Positions 15,722 through 24,564 of a DNA stretch of 34,969 nucleotides are shown here, piece after piece. Source of the DNA: an uncultured Acidimicrobiaceae bacterium (GTDB taxonomy: Bacteria; Actinomycetota; Acidimicrobiia; Acidimicrobiales; MedAcidi-G1). The stretch is from the NCBI GenBank assembly GCA_913030665.1, contig CAJWFS010000012.1, forward strand, positions 1 through 34,969, given 5' to 3'. The number at the start of each line of letters is the position of its first letter. The stretch's first letter is position 1. Position numbers and translations under genes: made by a program. The notes under the pieces were generated by a model, which saw only the letters and a program-made list of their open reading frames with translations, was not told the origin of the DNA and did no database searches.

Positions 15722-16581
15722 GCACCACGGTCACCATCACGGGAACGGGTACGCCGATCCCCACGCCGGACCGCGCCGGGCCGGGGGTCCTGGTCACACA
15801 CCGGTCCGATGGCCGGAAGACGGACCTGCTGTTCGATGCCGGGCGGTCGACGGTGATGCGGCTGGTGGGTGCCGGATCCGGTCCCGGGGACCTGAACGCC
15901 GTCTTCCTGACCCACCACCACTCCGACCACCTGGTGGGCCTCGACGACGTGCTCCTCACCAGGTGGGTCATGGATCGGGAACAGAACCTCCCGCCCCTTC
16001 AGGTGGTGGCACCCGACGGACCCTGCATTCCGTTCGTGGAGGGCCTCTGCCAGAGGTGGGCCGATGACCTGGAGGTGCGGTCCGCCCACTCCAGGCGCCA
16101 CGGTGGACCGTCGGTGCAGCCGACGGCGTTCGCATACCCGGAGGTTCCGACCGAGGTGTGGCGGTCGGGCGACGTTGGCGTGCTGGCCGGACAGGTGCGC
16201 CACGAGCCGGTCCATCCGGCGGTGGGCTACCGCATCGAGACACCGGATGGCGTGGTGGCGATATCAGGGGACACCCTGGTGTGCGATGAGGTTGCCGTCT
16301 TGGCCGCCGGGGCCGACGTGCTGGTCTACGAGGCCATGCGCTTCTCCGAGATCCGGAAGGCGCCCGAACATCGCCGGTTCATCCTCGACTACCACGCCGA
16401 CACGTTCCTCATCGGTGCGCAGGCTGAGGAGATGGGTGTTCCGCTGCTTGTGCTGACCCACCTGATCCCACCCCCCACGTGCGATGCCGACGAGCAGGCG
16501 TTCGCGGACGACGTGCGGTCGGGGGGTTACACGGGCGAGGTGGTCGTGGCGAGCGACCTCACCTCGGTGAGCCTGCCCTGA
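15718..16581 (+). CDS. Metallo-beta-lactamase-fold hydrolase (RNase Z / arylsulfatase-like group)
   Basis: This 287-residue protein starts at the GTG at 15718, overlapping the stop of the molybdoenzyme remnant (GTGA). The fold's metal motif is HHHSDH at 66-71 (H66-x-H68-x-D70-H71). Further ligands are likely in ISGDT and the late LTHLIPP histidine. The opening [10 protein letters not shown]-x-P resembles the strand-loop of RNase Z-like enzymes, but the sequence lacks obvious tRNA-binding features, so a small-molecule or phosphodiester hydrolase role is equally possible. There is no signal peptide, so it is probably cytoplasmic. It is separated by 6 nt from the convergent AlaX gene. The substrate is not predictable. 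Confidence 0.86.
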   Translation: MSTTVTITGTGTPIPTPDRAGPGVLVTHRSDGRKTDLLFDAGRSTVMRLVGAGSGPGDLNAVFLTHHHSDHLVGLDDVLLTRWVMDREQNLPPLQVVAPDGPCIPFVEGLCQRWADDLEVRSAHSRRHGGPSVQPTAFAYPEVPTEVWRSGDVGVLAGQVRHEPVHPAVGYRIETPDGVVAISGDTLVCDEVAVLAAGADVLVYEAMRFSEIRKAPEHRRFILDYHADTFLIGAQAEEMGVPLLVLTHLIPPPTCDADEQAFADDVRSGGYTGEVVVASDLTSVSLP

Positions 16582-16587
16582 TGGAAC

Positions 16588-17301
16588 TCACCGGTCGTGG
16601 AGGACGAACCGGATCCGTTTGAAGCCCTTCCCCTTCGACTCGGTCTTGACGACCTCGAGGCGACCGACCTGGCCGGTTGACGACACGTGGGTCCCGCCAT
16701 CGGCCTGCCTGTCCAGGCCGACGATGTCGACGATGCGGATCTCGGTCACCGAGTCCGGGACCAGGTTCACCTTGGTCCGGATGAGGTCACGGTCCAGCAC
16801 AGCGTCGTCCCGGGCGATGAACGACACCTCTATGGGCCGGTCGGCGGCGATTTCGACGTTGCAGAGTGCTTCCACCTCGGCTGCGAAGCCCTCCGGTAGC
16901 TGGTCCACCTCGAAGTCCATGCGTCCTGAGAGGGCATCCATGTTGCCGCCGGTGACCACCCGCCTCCAGTCCCTCCACATGACCCCGCAGAGGACGTGCA
17001 TGGCGGTGTGGGTGCGCATCATCTGCCGGCGTCGGGCGTCGTCCACCTCGCCGGTGACTGCCGTGGCGACCTCGGGTACCGGACCGGCCAGGGTGTGGAG
17101 AACCCTCCCGTCGACGGTCTGGACGTCGAGGACCGCCGCCGCTCCGGTAGCCCACACCAGGTGGCCGGTGTCGTGTGGTTGGCCGCCGCTCGTGGCGTAG
17201 AAGGCGGTCCGGTCCAACTCCACGCGGTCGCCGTCGACGGACACGACGGTGGCATCGAAGGTGCGCAGGTCGGCATCCCTCAGGTACAGGCGGACTGTCA
17301 T
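16588..17301 (-). CDS. Alanyl-tRNA editing protein, AlaX-like
   Basis: This 237-residue stand-alone relative of the alanyl-tRNA synthetase editing domain hydrolyses mischarged tRNA-Ala, usually Ser-tRNA-Ala. An N-terminal beta-rich part (RTAFYATSGGQPHDTGHL) is followed by the zinc motif H98-T-A-M-H102 and the later GGTH with H205. The residue that is Cys in the synthetase CGGTH motif is Asp here (D201), so the metal site, if kept, has one altered ligand. The ATG at 17301 is supported by GGGAGG with 7-nt spacing, and it overlaps the stop of the upstream membrane-protein gene as ATGA. Length is that of the medium AlaX form. The C-terminus is basic (ESKGKGFKRIRF). Confidence 0.9.
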   Translation of the reverse strand: MTVRLYLRDADLRTFDATVVSVDGDRVELDRTAFYATSGGQPHDTGHLVWATGAAAVLDVQTVDGRVLHTLAGPVPEVATAVTGEVDDARRRQMMRTHTAMHVLCGVMWRDWRRVVTGGNMDALSGRMDFEVDQLPEGFAAEVEALCNVEIAADRPIEVSFIARDDAVLDRDLIRTKVNLVPDSVTEIRIVDIVGLDRQADGGTHVSSTGQVGRLEVVKTESKGKGFKRIRFVLHDR

Positions 17302-17798
17302 GACCCGGCCTCCCAGTCGGCAGGCCGGGTCCCGCCGACGGCCACACGCAGTTCGCCGCCCACCACCTGCCATTCCAACTGCTGCAGCCCCTGACCGTCG
17401 GGCGGCCAGGTGGCCGCCGGGTCGCATGAGTCCACGAAGACCGACGAGTCACCGTTCCACTGGGCCAGGCAGGTTCGGTCGCCTTCGGTCCCCGGCACCG
17501 TGGCGAAGAAGGCGTTCCAGCCGATGGCCGGGTCGTCGCCGGCGTGGGTGAGCCAGATCGGCCGCTTCCGGCCCGCCAGGTCGGGGAACGGCACAGGGCC
17601 GTTGTCGGCTATCTCGGCGGAGAGGCGGGCCGCGTCGATGCCACGGAAGTCGGCGTCGCCCAGCTTCACCTCGATGGCGTCGGTCGAGCCGGCCAGCCAG
17701 AGCACCAGGACCAGGGCGCCCACGGCGGCGGCCAGGCCCACGACCATCGTGGCGATGGCCCGCCGGATGTCGATCCGTATTCCCCGGGCGACGGTCAT
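17298..17798 (-). CDS. Single-pass membrane protein with extracytoplasmic domain, unknown function
   Basis: This 166-residue protein has a short basic start (residues 1-13), one hydrophobic segment about 15-37, and an outer domain of about 125 residues. The outer part has two cysteines about 16 residues apart (CLAQW and DSCD) that could form a disulfide, and several Trp residues. I do not recognise the family; a DUF4245-like actinobacterial lipoprotein or membrane protein is a possibility by general form (membrane helix, then a domain with IGWNAFFATVPGT), but I would not assign it. It is translationally coupled to AlaX (4-nt overlap). Its own start at 17798 has GGGAG 11 nt upstream. Confidence 0.8.
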   Translation of the reverse strand: MTVARGIRIDIRRAIATMVVGLAAAVGALVLVLWLAGSTDAIEVKLGDADFRGIDAARLSAEIADNGPVPFPDLAGRKRPIWLTHAGDDPAIGWNAFFATVPGTEGDRTCLAQWNGDSSVFVDSCDPAATWPPDGQGLQQLEWQVVGGELRVAVGGTRPADWEAGS

Positions 17799-17893
17799 GG
17801 CCTGCTTGGCTCCCTTCGGACGCCGGACCCGGGTGTGTCGGAAACCCGCGCCGCGGTTCAGCCCCGCTGGGTAGGTCCCATGGGGGCGCTGCC

Positions 17894-17899
17894 TAGTAT
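17894..17899 (+). promoter_or_regulatory. -10 element (TAGTAT) for sucCD
   Basis: TAGTAT is the closest match to a -10 box in the gap between the divergent membrane-protein gene and sucC. It would give a leader of about 72 nt that ends with AGGAGG before sucC. Confidence 0.45.
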
Positions 17900-17977
17900 C
17901 GCCTCGGTCGGGATCCCGGTGTCAACCGGGCCGACCGGTGGCCAGCGGGCCGGTTCCGACCGGCAGGAGGATGACAG

Positions 17978-19147
17978 GTGGACCTGTTCGAATACCAGGG
18001 CAAGCAGTTCTTTGCCCGGTACGGGATGCCGGTGTCCCCCGGCGAGATCGCCTTCAGCGTGGAGGAGGCCGTGGCAGCGGCCGAGCGGATCGGCACACCG
18101 GTGATGGTCAAGGCCCAGGTCCACACAGGTGGCCGAGGCAAGGCAGGCGGGGTGAAGTTCGCCGCCACGATCGACGACGTCCGGGAACATGCCGCCAACA
18201 TCCTCGGCCTGGACATCAGCGGGCATGTGGTGGGACGAGTGTGGATCGAGCTGGCGTCGGACATCGCCGAGGAGTACTACGCCTCGTTCACCCTTGACCG
18301 CTCGGCCAGGAAGCACCTCGGGATGCTCTCGGCGGAGGGCGGCGTGGAGATCGAGACCGTGGCGGATGAGAATCCGGATGCCATCGCCAAGGTCTGGATT
18401 GACCCGGTCGACGGCCTCGACGAGGCGGCGGCCCGGGCCTGGGTAGCCGCGGGGAACCTGCCGGAGGCTGCGGTGGAGGGCACTGTGGACATCCTCCAGA
18501 AGCTCTACACGGCCTACGTGGACGGCGACGCCGACCTGGTGGAGATAAACCCGCTCATACTCACCCCGGACGGCAGGATCCACGTGCTCGACGCGAAGGT
18601 CACGCTGGACGGCAGCGCCGTGTTTCGCCATGAGGACTACGCGGTGTTCGACGAGACCCAGACCCGCGACGAGCGCGAGACGGCGGCCCATGCCCGGGGC
18701 CTCCAGTACGTCGGCCTGGATGGCTCCGTGGGCGTGATCGCCAACGGAGCCGGGCTGGCCATGTCCACGGTGGACGTGCTCAACCAGGTGGGTGGCAGCC
18801 CCGCCAACTTCCTGGACATCGGTGGGGGCGCGAATGCCGAAGTCATGGCCGGAGCTCTGGAGGTCATCAACAACGACCCGGCGGTTCGGTCCATCTTCAT
18901 CAACATCTTCGGTGGCATCACCCGGGGTGAGGAGGTCGCCAACGGCATCATCGGGGCCCTCGAACGGGTCCGGATCGACGCCCCGATCGTGATCCGACTT
19001 GACGGCACCAACGCCGAGGAGGGTCGGGCCATCCTGGAGCCGCACCTGTCCGACACCCTCCAGATGGCTCCGACGATGCTGGAGGCGGCCCGACAGGCCG
19101 TGGAGTTGGCCGCGTCAGCGCGAACCGACGAGAACCGGGAGGCCTGA
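17978..19147 (+). CDS. sucC: Succinyl-CoA ligase (ADP-forming), beta subunit
   Basis: This 389-residue ATP-grasp subunit of the TCA-cycle enzyme converts succinyl-CoA to succinate with formation of ATP or GTP. Landmarks are the opening LFEYQGKQFFARYG, the glycine-rich loop HTGGRGKAGGVK, EINPL in the metal-binding region, and the C-terminal FGGITRGEEVANGI. The GTG at 17978 is fixed by AGGAGG at 17965-17970 with 7-nt spacing; an ATG at 17971 is out of frame. sucD begins 3 nt after its stop, so the two subunits are made together. Confidence 0.97.
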   Translation: MDLFEYQGKQFFARYGMPVSPGEIAFSVEEAVAAAERIGTPVMVKAQVHTGGRGKAGGVKFAATIDDVREHAANILGLDISGHVVGRVWIELASDIAEEYYASFTLDRSARKHLGMLSAEGGVEIETVADENPDAIAKVWIDPVDGLDEAAARAWVAAGNLPEAAVEGTVDILQKLYTAYVDGDADLVEINPLILTPDGRIHVLDAKVTLDGSAVFRHEDYAVFDETQTRDERETAAHARGLQYVGLDGSVGVIANGAGLAMSTVDVLNQVGGSPANFLDIGGGANAEVMAGALEVINNDPAVRSIFINIFGGITRGEEVANGIIGALERVRIDAPIVIRLDGTNAEEGRAILEPHLSDTLQMAPTMLEAARQAVELAASARTDENREA

Positions 19148-19150
19148 GCC

Positions 19151-20038
19151 GTGAGCATCTTCGTCGACTCCGACACGAAGGTCGTCTACCAGGGCCTGAC
19201 CGGCAGCCAGGGCCGCTACTACGGTCTGTTGAACCGTGACTACGGCACGCAGGTGGTGGCCGGCACCAACCCCAGGAAGGCCGGGACCGACGTGGACGGC
19301 ATTCCCGTCTACGCCACGGTGGCCGAGGCGGTCGCCGAGACCGGGGCTACGGCCTCGTGCATCTTCATCCCGGCACCCGGCGTCCACGAGGCCGTGCTGG
19401 AGGCTGCCAGGGGTGGTGTGGAGTTCATCGTGGCGATCACGGAGGGCGTACCGGCCCATGACGAGGCCGACCTCTACAACCGGCTCCGCCGGGACTTCCC
19501 CGACGTGCGGCTGTTGGGTCCCAACTGCCCGGGGATCATCTCTCCCGGACAGTGCAACATTGGCATCACCGCCGGCCATATCGCCCTGCCCGGTGGCCCC
19601 GTGGGCATCGTGAGCCGGTCCGGCACGCTCACGTACCAGGCGTTGTTCGAACTCAAGGAGAAGGGCATCGGCTGTACGACCTGTGTCGGCATCGGTGGTG
19701 ATCCTGTGCCCGGCACATCGTTCATCGACTGCCTGGCGGCGTTCGAGGCCGATCCGGAGACGAAGGCGGTGATGATGATCGGCGAGATTGGAGGGTCCGC
19801 CGAGGAGGAGGCCGCCGAGTTCATCGCCGACCACATGACCAAGCCGGTCTCGGCCTACGTCGCCGGTGTGACCGCTCCGCCCGGCAAGAAGATGGGCCAT
19901 GCCGGTGCCATCGTCTCGGGAGGTCGGGGAACCGCCGCCGCCAAGATGGATGCGCTGCGTGCCGCCGGTGTCCGGGTCGGCCTGAACCCGACGGAGGCCG
20001 GCGAGCACATGGCCGACATCGTCGCAGACCTGGGCTGA
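19151..20038 (+). CDS. sucD: Succinyl-CoA ligase, alpha subunit
   Basis: This 295-residue partner of sucC has a CoA-binding N-terminus ([18 protein letters not shown]) and the phosphorylated catalytic histidine H250 in [24 protein letters not shown] is the usual conserved block. The GTG start is 3 nt after the sucC stop, with GGGAGG at 19137-19142 inside the end of sucC. Size and motifs are standard. With icd at 23346, mdh at 29076 and sdhB at the end of the window, it forms a loose cluster of TCA-cycle genes. Confidence 0.97.
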   Translation: MSIFVDSDTKVVYQGLTGSQGRYYGLLNRDYGTQVVAGTNPRKAGTDVDGIPVYATVAEAVAETGATASCIFIPAPGVHEAVLEAARGGVEFIVAITEGVPAHDEADLYNRLRRDFPDVRLLGPNCPGIISPGQCNIGITAGHIALPGGPVGIVSRSGTLTYQALFELKEKGIGCTTCVGIGGDPVPGTSFIDCLAAFEADPETKAVMMIGEIGGSAEEEAAEFIADHMTKPVSAYVAGVTAPPGKKMGHAGAIVSGGRGTAAAKMDALRAAGVRVGLNPTEAGEHMADIVADLG

Positions 20039-20063
20039 CGGAATCAGCTGACGGGGCCACTGG

Positions 20064-20069
20064 TACGGT
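20064..20069 (+). promoter_or_regulatory. -10 element (TACGGT) for leaderless purN
   Basis: TACGGT ends 7 nt before the purN ATG, with no Shine-Dalgarno sequence. It lies in the 38-nt gap after sucD. Confidence 0.5.
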
Positions 20070-20076
20070 CGCCCAC

Positions 20077-20685
20077 ATGTCGTTGGCGGTGCTGGTCTCG
20101 GGAACGGGTTCGATCCTGGACGCGATGATGGCAGCCGGTCTGCCAGTCGCCCTGGTCGTCTCGGACCGCCCGTGTCCGGCCATCGCGTTGGCGGCCGACC
20201 ATGACGTGGAGGCGGTCGTGGTGCACCGGGACTCCTTCGGCGACGACTTCGACCGGGACGCCTACACGGTGCGCCTGACGGAACTGCTGGTCGACCGTGG
20301 GGTCTCGCTGGTGGCCATGGCGGGATTCGGCACGATCCTCGGCCAGCCGGCCTACGACCGCTTCGCCGGGCAGATCCTGAACACCCATCCCGCTCTGCTG
20401 CCCGCCTTCCCCGGCTGGCATGCGGTCCGCGATGCCCTTGCCCACGGCGTGACGGTGACCGGCTGCACCGTGCACCTGGCGACCCTCGAGGTGGATGCCG
20501 GGCCGATCCTGGCCCAGGGGACGGTCGAGGTCCGCCCCGACGACGACGAGGCCAGCCTCCACGGGCGCATCAAGGCCGTGGAGCGGCGCCTCTACGTGGA
20601 CACCATCCGTTCGGTCCTGGCCGGCGACTCGACCTTTCCGGTCCCGTCGGTTCCGGCTGGCGCCTTCGGGGGAGCATCCACATGA
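20077..20685 (+). CDS. purN: Phosphoribosylglycinamide formyltransferase (GAR transformylase)
   Basis: This 202-residue enzyme of de novo purine synthesis transfers a formyl group from 10-formyl-tetrahydrofolate to GAR. Catalytic N102 and H104 lie in NTHPALLPAFPG, and D140 lies in VDAGPILAQG, matching the Asn, His and Asp of the E. coli enzyme. The substrate loop near the N-terminus is LVSGTGS. The start lacks a ribosome site but follows a TACGGT box by 7 nt, so it is probably leaderless. purH overlaps its stop by 4 nt (ATGA), a natural pairing because both use the same folate. Confidence 0.95.
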   Translation: MSLAVLVSGTGSILDAMMAAGLPVALVVSDRPCPAIALAADHDVEAVVVHRDSFGDDFDRDAYTVRLTELLVDRGVSLVAMAGFGTILGQPAYDRFAGQILNTHPALLPAFPGWHAVRDALAHGVTVTGCTVHLATLEVDAGPILAQGTVEVRPDDDEASLHGRIKAVERRLYVDTIRSVLAGDSTFPVPSVPAGAFGGAST

Positions 20686-22211
20686 GCGCCCCTGCAGGTC
20701 GCAGGGCCCTGTTGTCCGTCTACGACAAGACGGGGATCGTGGACCTCGCCACCTCGCTGGTGGAGCTGGGGTGGGAGCTGGTCGCGAGCGACAAGTCGGC
20801 GTCGCTGCTGGCGGCCGAAGGCATAGCGGTGACCGAGGTGGCCGAGATGACGCAGGCCCCGGAGATGCTGGGCGGTCGGGTGAAGACCCTCCACCCGGTG
20901 GTCCATGGCGGGATCCTGGCTGACCGGTCGGATCCGGCCCACATGCACGACCTCGGCGAGCGTGGCATCACGCCCATCGACCTGGTGGTGGGGAACCTCT
21001 ACCCGTTCACGTTCGATCCGGGTATCGAGCTGATCGACATCGGAGGTCCGACCATGGTCCGGGCGGCGGCCAAGAACCACGCCCACGTCGGTGTGCTGGT
21101 GGATCCGGACGACTACGGGCCTGTCGTCGAGGAACTCAGGGCCGACGGCTGGCTGGGAGATGCCACCCGCCGCCGACTGGCCAGGGCGGCGTTCGCCCAC
21201 ACCGCTGCCTACGACGCCGCGATCGTCGCGTGGTTTGATGCCGATCCGGCTTCGGATCACGCCGGTGATCCCCTCAAACCCTCCATGCACCTGGCCCTGG
21301 AACGGGTGCAGGACCTCCGGTATGGCGAGAACCCCCACCAGGTGGGTGCCCGGTACCGGGCTGCGGGAACGACGGGGTGGTGGGACACCGCCGTGGCCCA
21401 CGGCGGAAAGGCCATGTCGTACCTGAACCTCTTCGACACCGAGGCCGCCTGGCGCCTCGTGCACCGTCTCGGCGAGGAGCCGTGTGCCGTGGTCGTCAAG
21501 CACGCCAACCCGTGTGGGGCAGCGGTCGGCTCCGACATCGCCGACGCCTACCTGGCAGCCCACGAGTGCGACCCGGTGTCGGCATTCGGCGGGATCGTGG
21601 CCGTGAACCGTCCTGTCACCATGGTGATGGCCGAGGCGCTTTCCGAGGTGTTCACCGAGGTGGTCGTGGCGCCTGCCTACGAGCTCGACGCGCTGGCCCA
21701 CCTCCAGGCCCGTCAGGACCTCCGGATACTGGAGGCCGATGGGCCTGGTTGGCCGGAGCTGGACGTGAGGGGGATCGACGGCGGTCTGCTGGTCCAGACC
21801 GTTGATCGCCTCATCGCCGAGCCGGCCACGTGGCAGGTGGTGACCGACCGGGAACCCACGGCGTCAGAGTGGTCGGACCTGGAGTTCGCGTGGCGGGTGG
21901 TAGCACGGGTGAACTCGAACGCGATCGTGTTGGTGAAGGACCGTCGTGCCGTGGGGATCGGCGCCGGCCAGCAGAATCGCCGTGACGCCGGACGTATCGC
22001 CGCAGAAAAGGCTGCTGGTCGGGCCGTCGGTGGGGCCTGTGCCAGCGACGCCTTCTTCCCGTTCAGGGATGGCCTGGACGCGGCCGCCGATGCCGGCGCC
22101 ACGGCTGTGGTCCAGCCGGGAGGGTCGATGCGTGACGATGAGGTGATCGCCGCCGCGAACGCCCACGGCATGGCGATGGTGCTGACCGGTGAACGCCACT
22201 TCCGACACTGA
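20682..22211 (+). CDS. purH: Bifunctional AICAR formyltransferase / IMP cyclohydrolase
   Basis: This 509-residue enzyme carries out the last two steps of IMP synthesis. The N-terminal cyclohydrolase part shows LLSVYDKTGI, the conserved KTLHP (in GGRVKTLHPVVHGG) and NLYPF. The C-terminal transformylase has the catalytic K273-H274 in VKHANPCG, then DPVSAFGGI and the end block with SDAFFPFRDG and VQPGGSMRD. The ATG overlaps the purN stop. Length is normal. folD, which makes the formyl donor precursor, follows 47 nt later with its own promoter. Confidence 0.97.
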   Translation: MSAPAGRRALLSVYDKTGIVDLATSLVELGWELVASDKSASLLAAEGIAVTEVAEMTQAPEMLGGRVKTLHPVVHGGILADRSDPAHMHDLGERGITPIDLVVGNLYPFTFDPGIELIDIGGPTMVRAAAKNHAHVGVLVDPDDYGPVVEELRADGWLGDATRRRLARAAFAHTAAYDAAIVAWFDADPASDHAGDPLKPSMHLALERVQDLRYGENPHQVGARYRAAGTTGWWDTAVAHGGKAMSYLNLFDTEAAWRLVHRLGEEPCAVVVKHANPCGAAVGSDIADAYLAAHECDPVSAFGGIVAVNRPVTMVMAEALSEVFTEVVVAPAYELDALAHLQARQDLRILEADGPGWPELDVRGIDGGLLVQTVDRLIAEPATWQVVTDREPTASEWSDLEFAWRVVARVNSNAIVLVKDRRAVGIGAGQQNRRDAGRIAAEKAAGRAVGGACASDAFFPFRDGLDAAADAGATAVVQPGGSMRDDEVIAAANAHGMAMVLTGERHFRH

Positions 22212-22222
22212 GTAGCGGGCCG

Positions 22223-22251
22223 TTCGACAGCCTTCGGACGTCCGATAGCGT
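22223..22251 (+). promoter_or_regulatory. Promoter of leaderless folD (TTCGAC - 17 nt - TAGCGT)
   Basis: TTCGAC at 22223-22228 and TAGCGT at 22246-22251 have 17-nt spacing; the -10 box ends 7 nt before the folD ATG. It is the most complete -35/-10 pair among the probable leaderless genes here. Confidence 0.55.
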
Positions 22252-22258
22252 CGCACGC

Positions 22259-23116
22259 ATGAGCGCACGACTTCTCGAAGGTGGACCGGTCGCCGAGGCC
22301 GTCTTGGACGATGTCAGGGCCCGGGTGGACGCCCTCAGGGCCATCGGCATAACGCCCGGCCTGGGCACGATCCTCGTCGGCGACGACGGCGCCAGTGCCG
22401 GCTACGTCCGCAAGAAGCACGAGACCTGTGAGTCGGTGGGCCTCGTCTCCAGCCACATTCAGGTCCAGGCCGGTGATCCTCCGGCAGCCCTGGATGAGGC
22501 CGTTGCGGCCTTCAACGAGGACTCGTCGATCCACGCGTACATCATCCAGCACCCGGTCGCCGACGGCTTCGACTTCAACGCCGCCCTGTCCGCCATGGAC
22601 CCGGGCAAGGATGCTGACGGCCTCCATCCGACGAACCTGGGCAGATTGGTCCTTCAGGAGGACGGGCCGGTGCCGTGTACGCCGGCTGGTATCCAGGCCA
22701 TGTTCGTGCACTACGACATCGACATCAGCGGAAGGCACGTGGTCGTGATAGGCCGCGGTCCGACGTTGGGCAGGCCGTTGGCGCTGCTGCTGACCACCAA
22801 GGCTCCCGGCGCCAACGCAGCGGTGACCGTGGTGCACTCGGCTGTTCCGGACCTGGCGGACCTGACTCGTGAGGCCGACATCGTCGTGGCAGCCCTCGGC
22901 GTACCGTCCTTCGTGAAGCCTGAGATGGTGAAGCCCGGAGCGGTCGTGGTGAGCGGGGGCATCTCCTGGGAGGGTCGCAGGCTGCTGGCCGACGTGGATG
23001 AGTCGGTCGGCGAGGTGGCGTCGTGGATTACCCCCCGCCTCGGTGGCGTGGGCCCGACGACGGTGGCCATGCTGCTGCGAAACACCGTCGAGGCGGCTGA
23101 ACGCTCTGTCTCGTAG
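22259..23116 (+). CDS. folD: Methylenetetrahydrofolate dehydrogenase / methenyltetrahydrofolate cyclohydrolase
   Basis: This 285-residue bifunctional enzyme converts methylene-THF to formyl-THF. The key residues are present: Y49 and K53 (GYVRKK), Q97 (IIQHP) and D120 (KDADGLHP). Several otherwise well-kept blocks differ from the E. coli form: IIQHPVADG replaces the usual QLPLP block, GRGPTLGRP replaces the GRSxxVGxP cofactor loop, and VVVSGGISWEGRRL replaces the usual DVGIN block. This matches a divergent form I recall from actinobacteria, so function is probably kept; the changed loop may affect NADP versus NAD use. There is no ribosome site, and a -10 box lies 7 nt before the ATG. It supports purN and purH upstream. 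Confidence 0.93.
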   Translation: MSARLLEGGPVAEAVLDDVRARVDALRAIGITPGLGTILVGDDGASAGYVRKKHETCESVGLVSSHIQVQAGDPPAALDEAVAAFNEDSSIHAYIIQHPVADGFDFNAALSAMDPGKDADGLHPTNLGRLVLQEDGPVPCTPAGIQAMFVHYDIDISGRHVVVIGRGPTLGRPLALLLTTKAPGANAAVTVVHSAVPDLADLTREADIVVAALGVPSFVKPEMVKPGAVVVSGGISWEGRRLLADVDESVGEVASWITPRLGGVGPTTVAMLLRNTVEAAERSVS

Positions 23117-23332
23117 CCGGGTCGCGTGGGCCCCGGCGCCGAGGTCCGGTGCCTGGGTCATGCACCTTCCGTCTGGGTGGTAGGTGCCCTACTTTCTCGT
23201 ATCACGGGAGATCCGACAGACGGCACCTTGCGGACAAGTTGGCCCGGCCGACTTCGGGATCACGTAAGTTCTTCTTCGATGCCGGCCCGGTCTGCCGGTT
23301 GTTCCGCTGAATGCCGATGGGCCCGCAATCGG

Positions 23333-23338
23333 TAGGGT
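23333..23338 (+). promoter_or_regulatory. -10 element (TAGGGT) for leaderless icd
   Basis: TAGGGT ends 7 nt before the icd ATG and no Shine-Dalgarno is present. The rest of the 229-nt gap holds a short hairpin after folD (23180-23192, GTAGG/CCTAC, then TTTC) but no recognisable gene. Confidence 0.5.
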
Positions 23339-23345
23339 CGTTCCC

Positions 23346-24542
23346 ATGGCAGAAAAGATCACCATGAACGATGGCGGTGTCCTGAACGTCCCCGACGACC
23401 CGATCATCCCGTTCATCGAGGGCGACGGCACCGGCGTGGACATCTGGCCGGCGGCCCGGCTCGTGCTGGACACCGCGGCGGCCAGGTACGGCCACTCCAT
23501 CGAGTGGATGGAGGTGCTTGCAGGCGAGAAGGCCTACAACGAGACCGGCGACTGGCTGCCCCAGAAAACGGTCGAGGCCTTCTCCGAGTACCTGATCGGT
23601 ATCAAGGGTCCGCTGACCACCCCGATCGGTGGCGGCTTCCGCAGCCTCAACGTGGCCCTCCGCCAGATCCTGGACCTCTACGTCTGCCTGCGACCCGTCC
23701 GTTGGTTCGAGGGGGTGCCGTCGCCGGTGAAGCGGCCCGAGTTGGTGGACATGGTGATCTTCCGCGAGAACACCGAGGACATCTATGCAGGCCTCGAGGT
23801 AGAGGCGATGACGCCGGATGCTCTGAAGCTCCGAGAGTTGCTGGAGGACGCATTCGGCTGGCGCATCGCCGAAGACGCCGGCATCGGCATCAAGCCGATC
23901 TCCAAGACCGGTTCCCAGCGACTACAACGGGCCGCCATCCAGTATGCGGTGGACCGCGGTCGTCCTCGGATCCACTGGGTGCACAAGGGCAACATCATGA
24001 AGTTCACCGAGGGTGCCTTCCAGAAGTGGGGCTACGAGCTGGTACGCGAGGAGTTCTCCGATGTCGCAGTCGGGTGGGACGACTGTGGTGGCGACCCCGG
24101 AGACAGGATCCTCGTGCAGGACACCATCGCCGACATCGCCCTACAGCAGGTGCTGACTAGGCCTTCGGAGTTTGACGTGATTGCAACCATGAACCTAAAC
24201 GGTGACTACCTGTCGGACGCCCTGGCCGCACAGGTGGGTGGCATCGGCATAGCCCCCGGGGGCAACGCCAACTACGTCACCGGCCATGGCATCTTCGAGG
24301 CCACGCACGGCACAGCCCCCAGGTACGCCGGTCAGGACAAGGTCAACCCCTCGTCGGTCATCCTCTCTGGAGCACTCATGTTTGAGCACATCGGCTGGCA
24401 GGACGCCGCTGACGACATCGTCCGGGGGATCGAGTCCGCGGTTGCCGACAGGATCGTGACCTACGACTTCGCCCGCCTGATGGATGATGCGACGGAGGTC
24501 AGCTGCTCGGAGTTCGCCTCGGCCGTCGCCGACCGGCTCTGA
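23346..24542 (+). CDS. icd: Isocitrate dehydrogenase, NADP-type (E. coli-like)
   Basis: This 398-residue TCA-cycle enzyme oxidises isocitrate to 2-oxoglutarate. The active-site loop [13 protein letters not shown] carries S100, the equivalent of the regulatory serine S113 of E. coli. [12 protein letters not shown] and [12 protein letters not shown] are conserved blocks. NADP contacts look preserved: the Tyr of RYAGQDKV, its Val, and the late Arg in FARLMDD; the Lys before the Tyr is Arg. This is the homodimeric E. coli type. The monomeric enzyme common in actinobacteria is not what is seen here. The upstream TAGGGT box suggests a leaderless transcript. An ABC exporter gene follows 22 nt later with its own ribosome site. 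Confidence 0.95.
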   Translation: MAEKITMNDGGVLNVPDDPIIPFIEGDGTGVDIWPAARLVLDTAAARYGHSIEWMEVLAGEKAYNETGDWLPQKTVEAFSEYLIGIKGPLTTPIGGGFRSLNVALRQILDLYVCLRPVRWFEGVPSPVKRPELVDMVIFRENTEDIYAGLEVEAMTPDALKLRELLEDAFGWRIAEDAGIGIKPISKTGSQRLQRAAIQYAVDRGRPRIHWVHKGNIMKFTEGAFQKWGYELVREEFSDVAVGWDDCGGDPGDRILVQDTIADIALQQVLTRPSEFDVIATMNLNGDYLSDALAAQVGGIGIAPGGNANYVTGHGIFEATHGTAPRYAGQDKVNPSSVILSGALMFEHIGWQDAADDIVRGIESAVADRIVTYDFARLMDDATEVSCSEFASAVADRL

Positions 24543-24564
24543 GCTGAATCCTCCGGAGGCAGCC

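Noticed and set aside
23117-23345. A possible small RNA or riboswitch in the folD-icd gap.
   Set aside because: Only a 5-bp hairpin and no conserved riboswitch core are visible; icd appears leaderless, which excludes a leader riboswitch.
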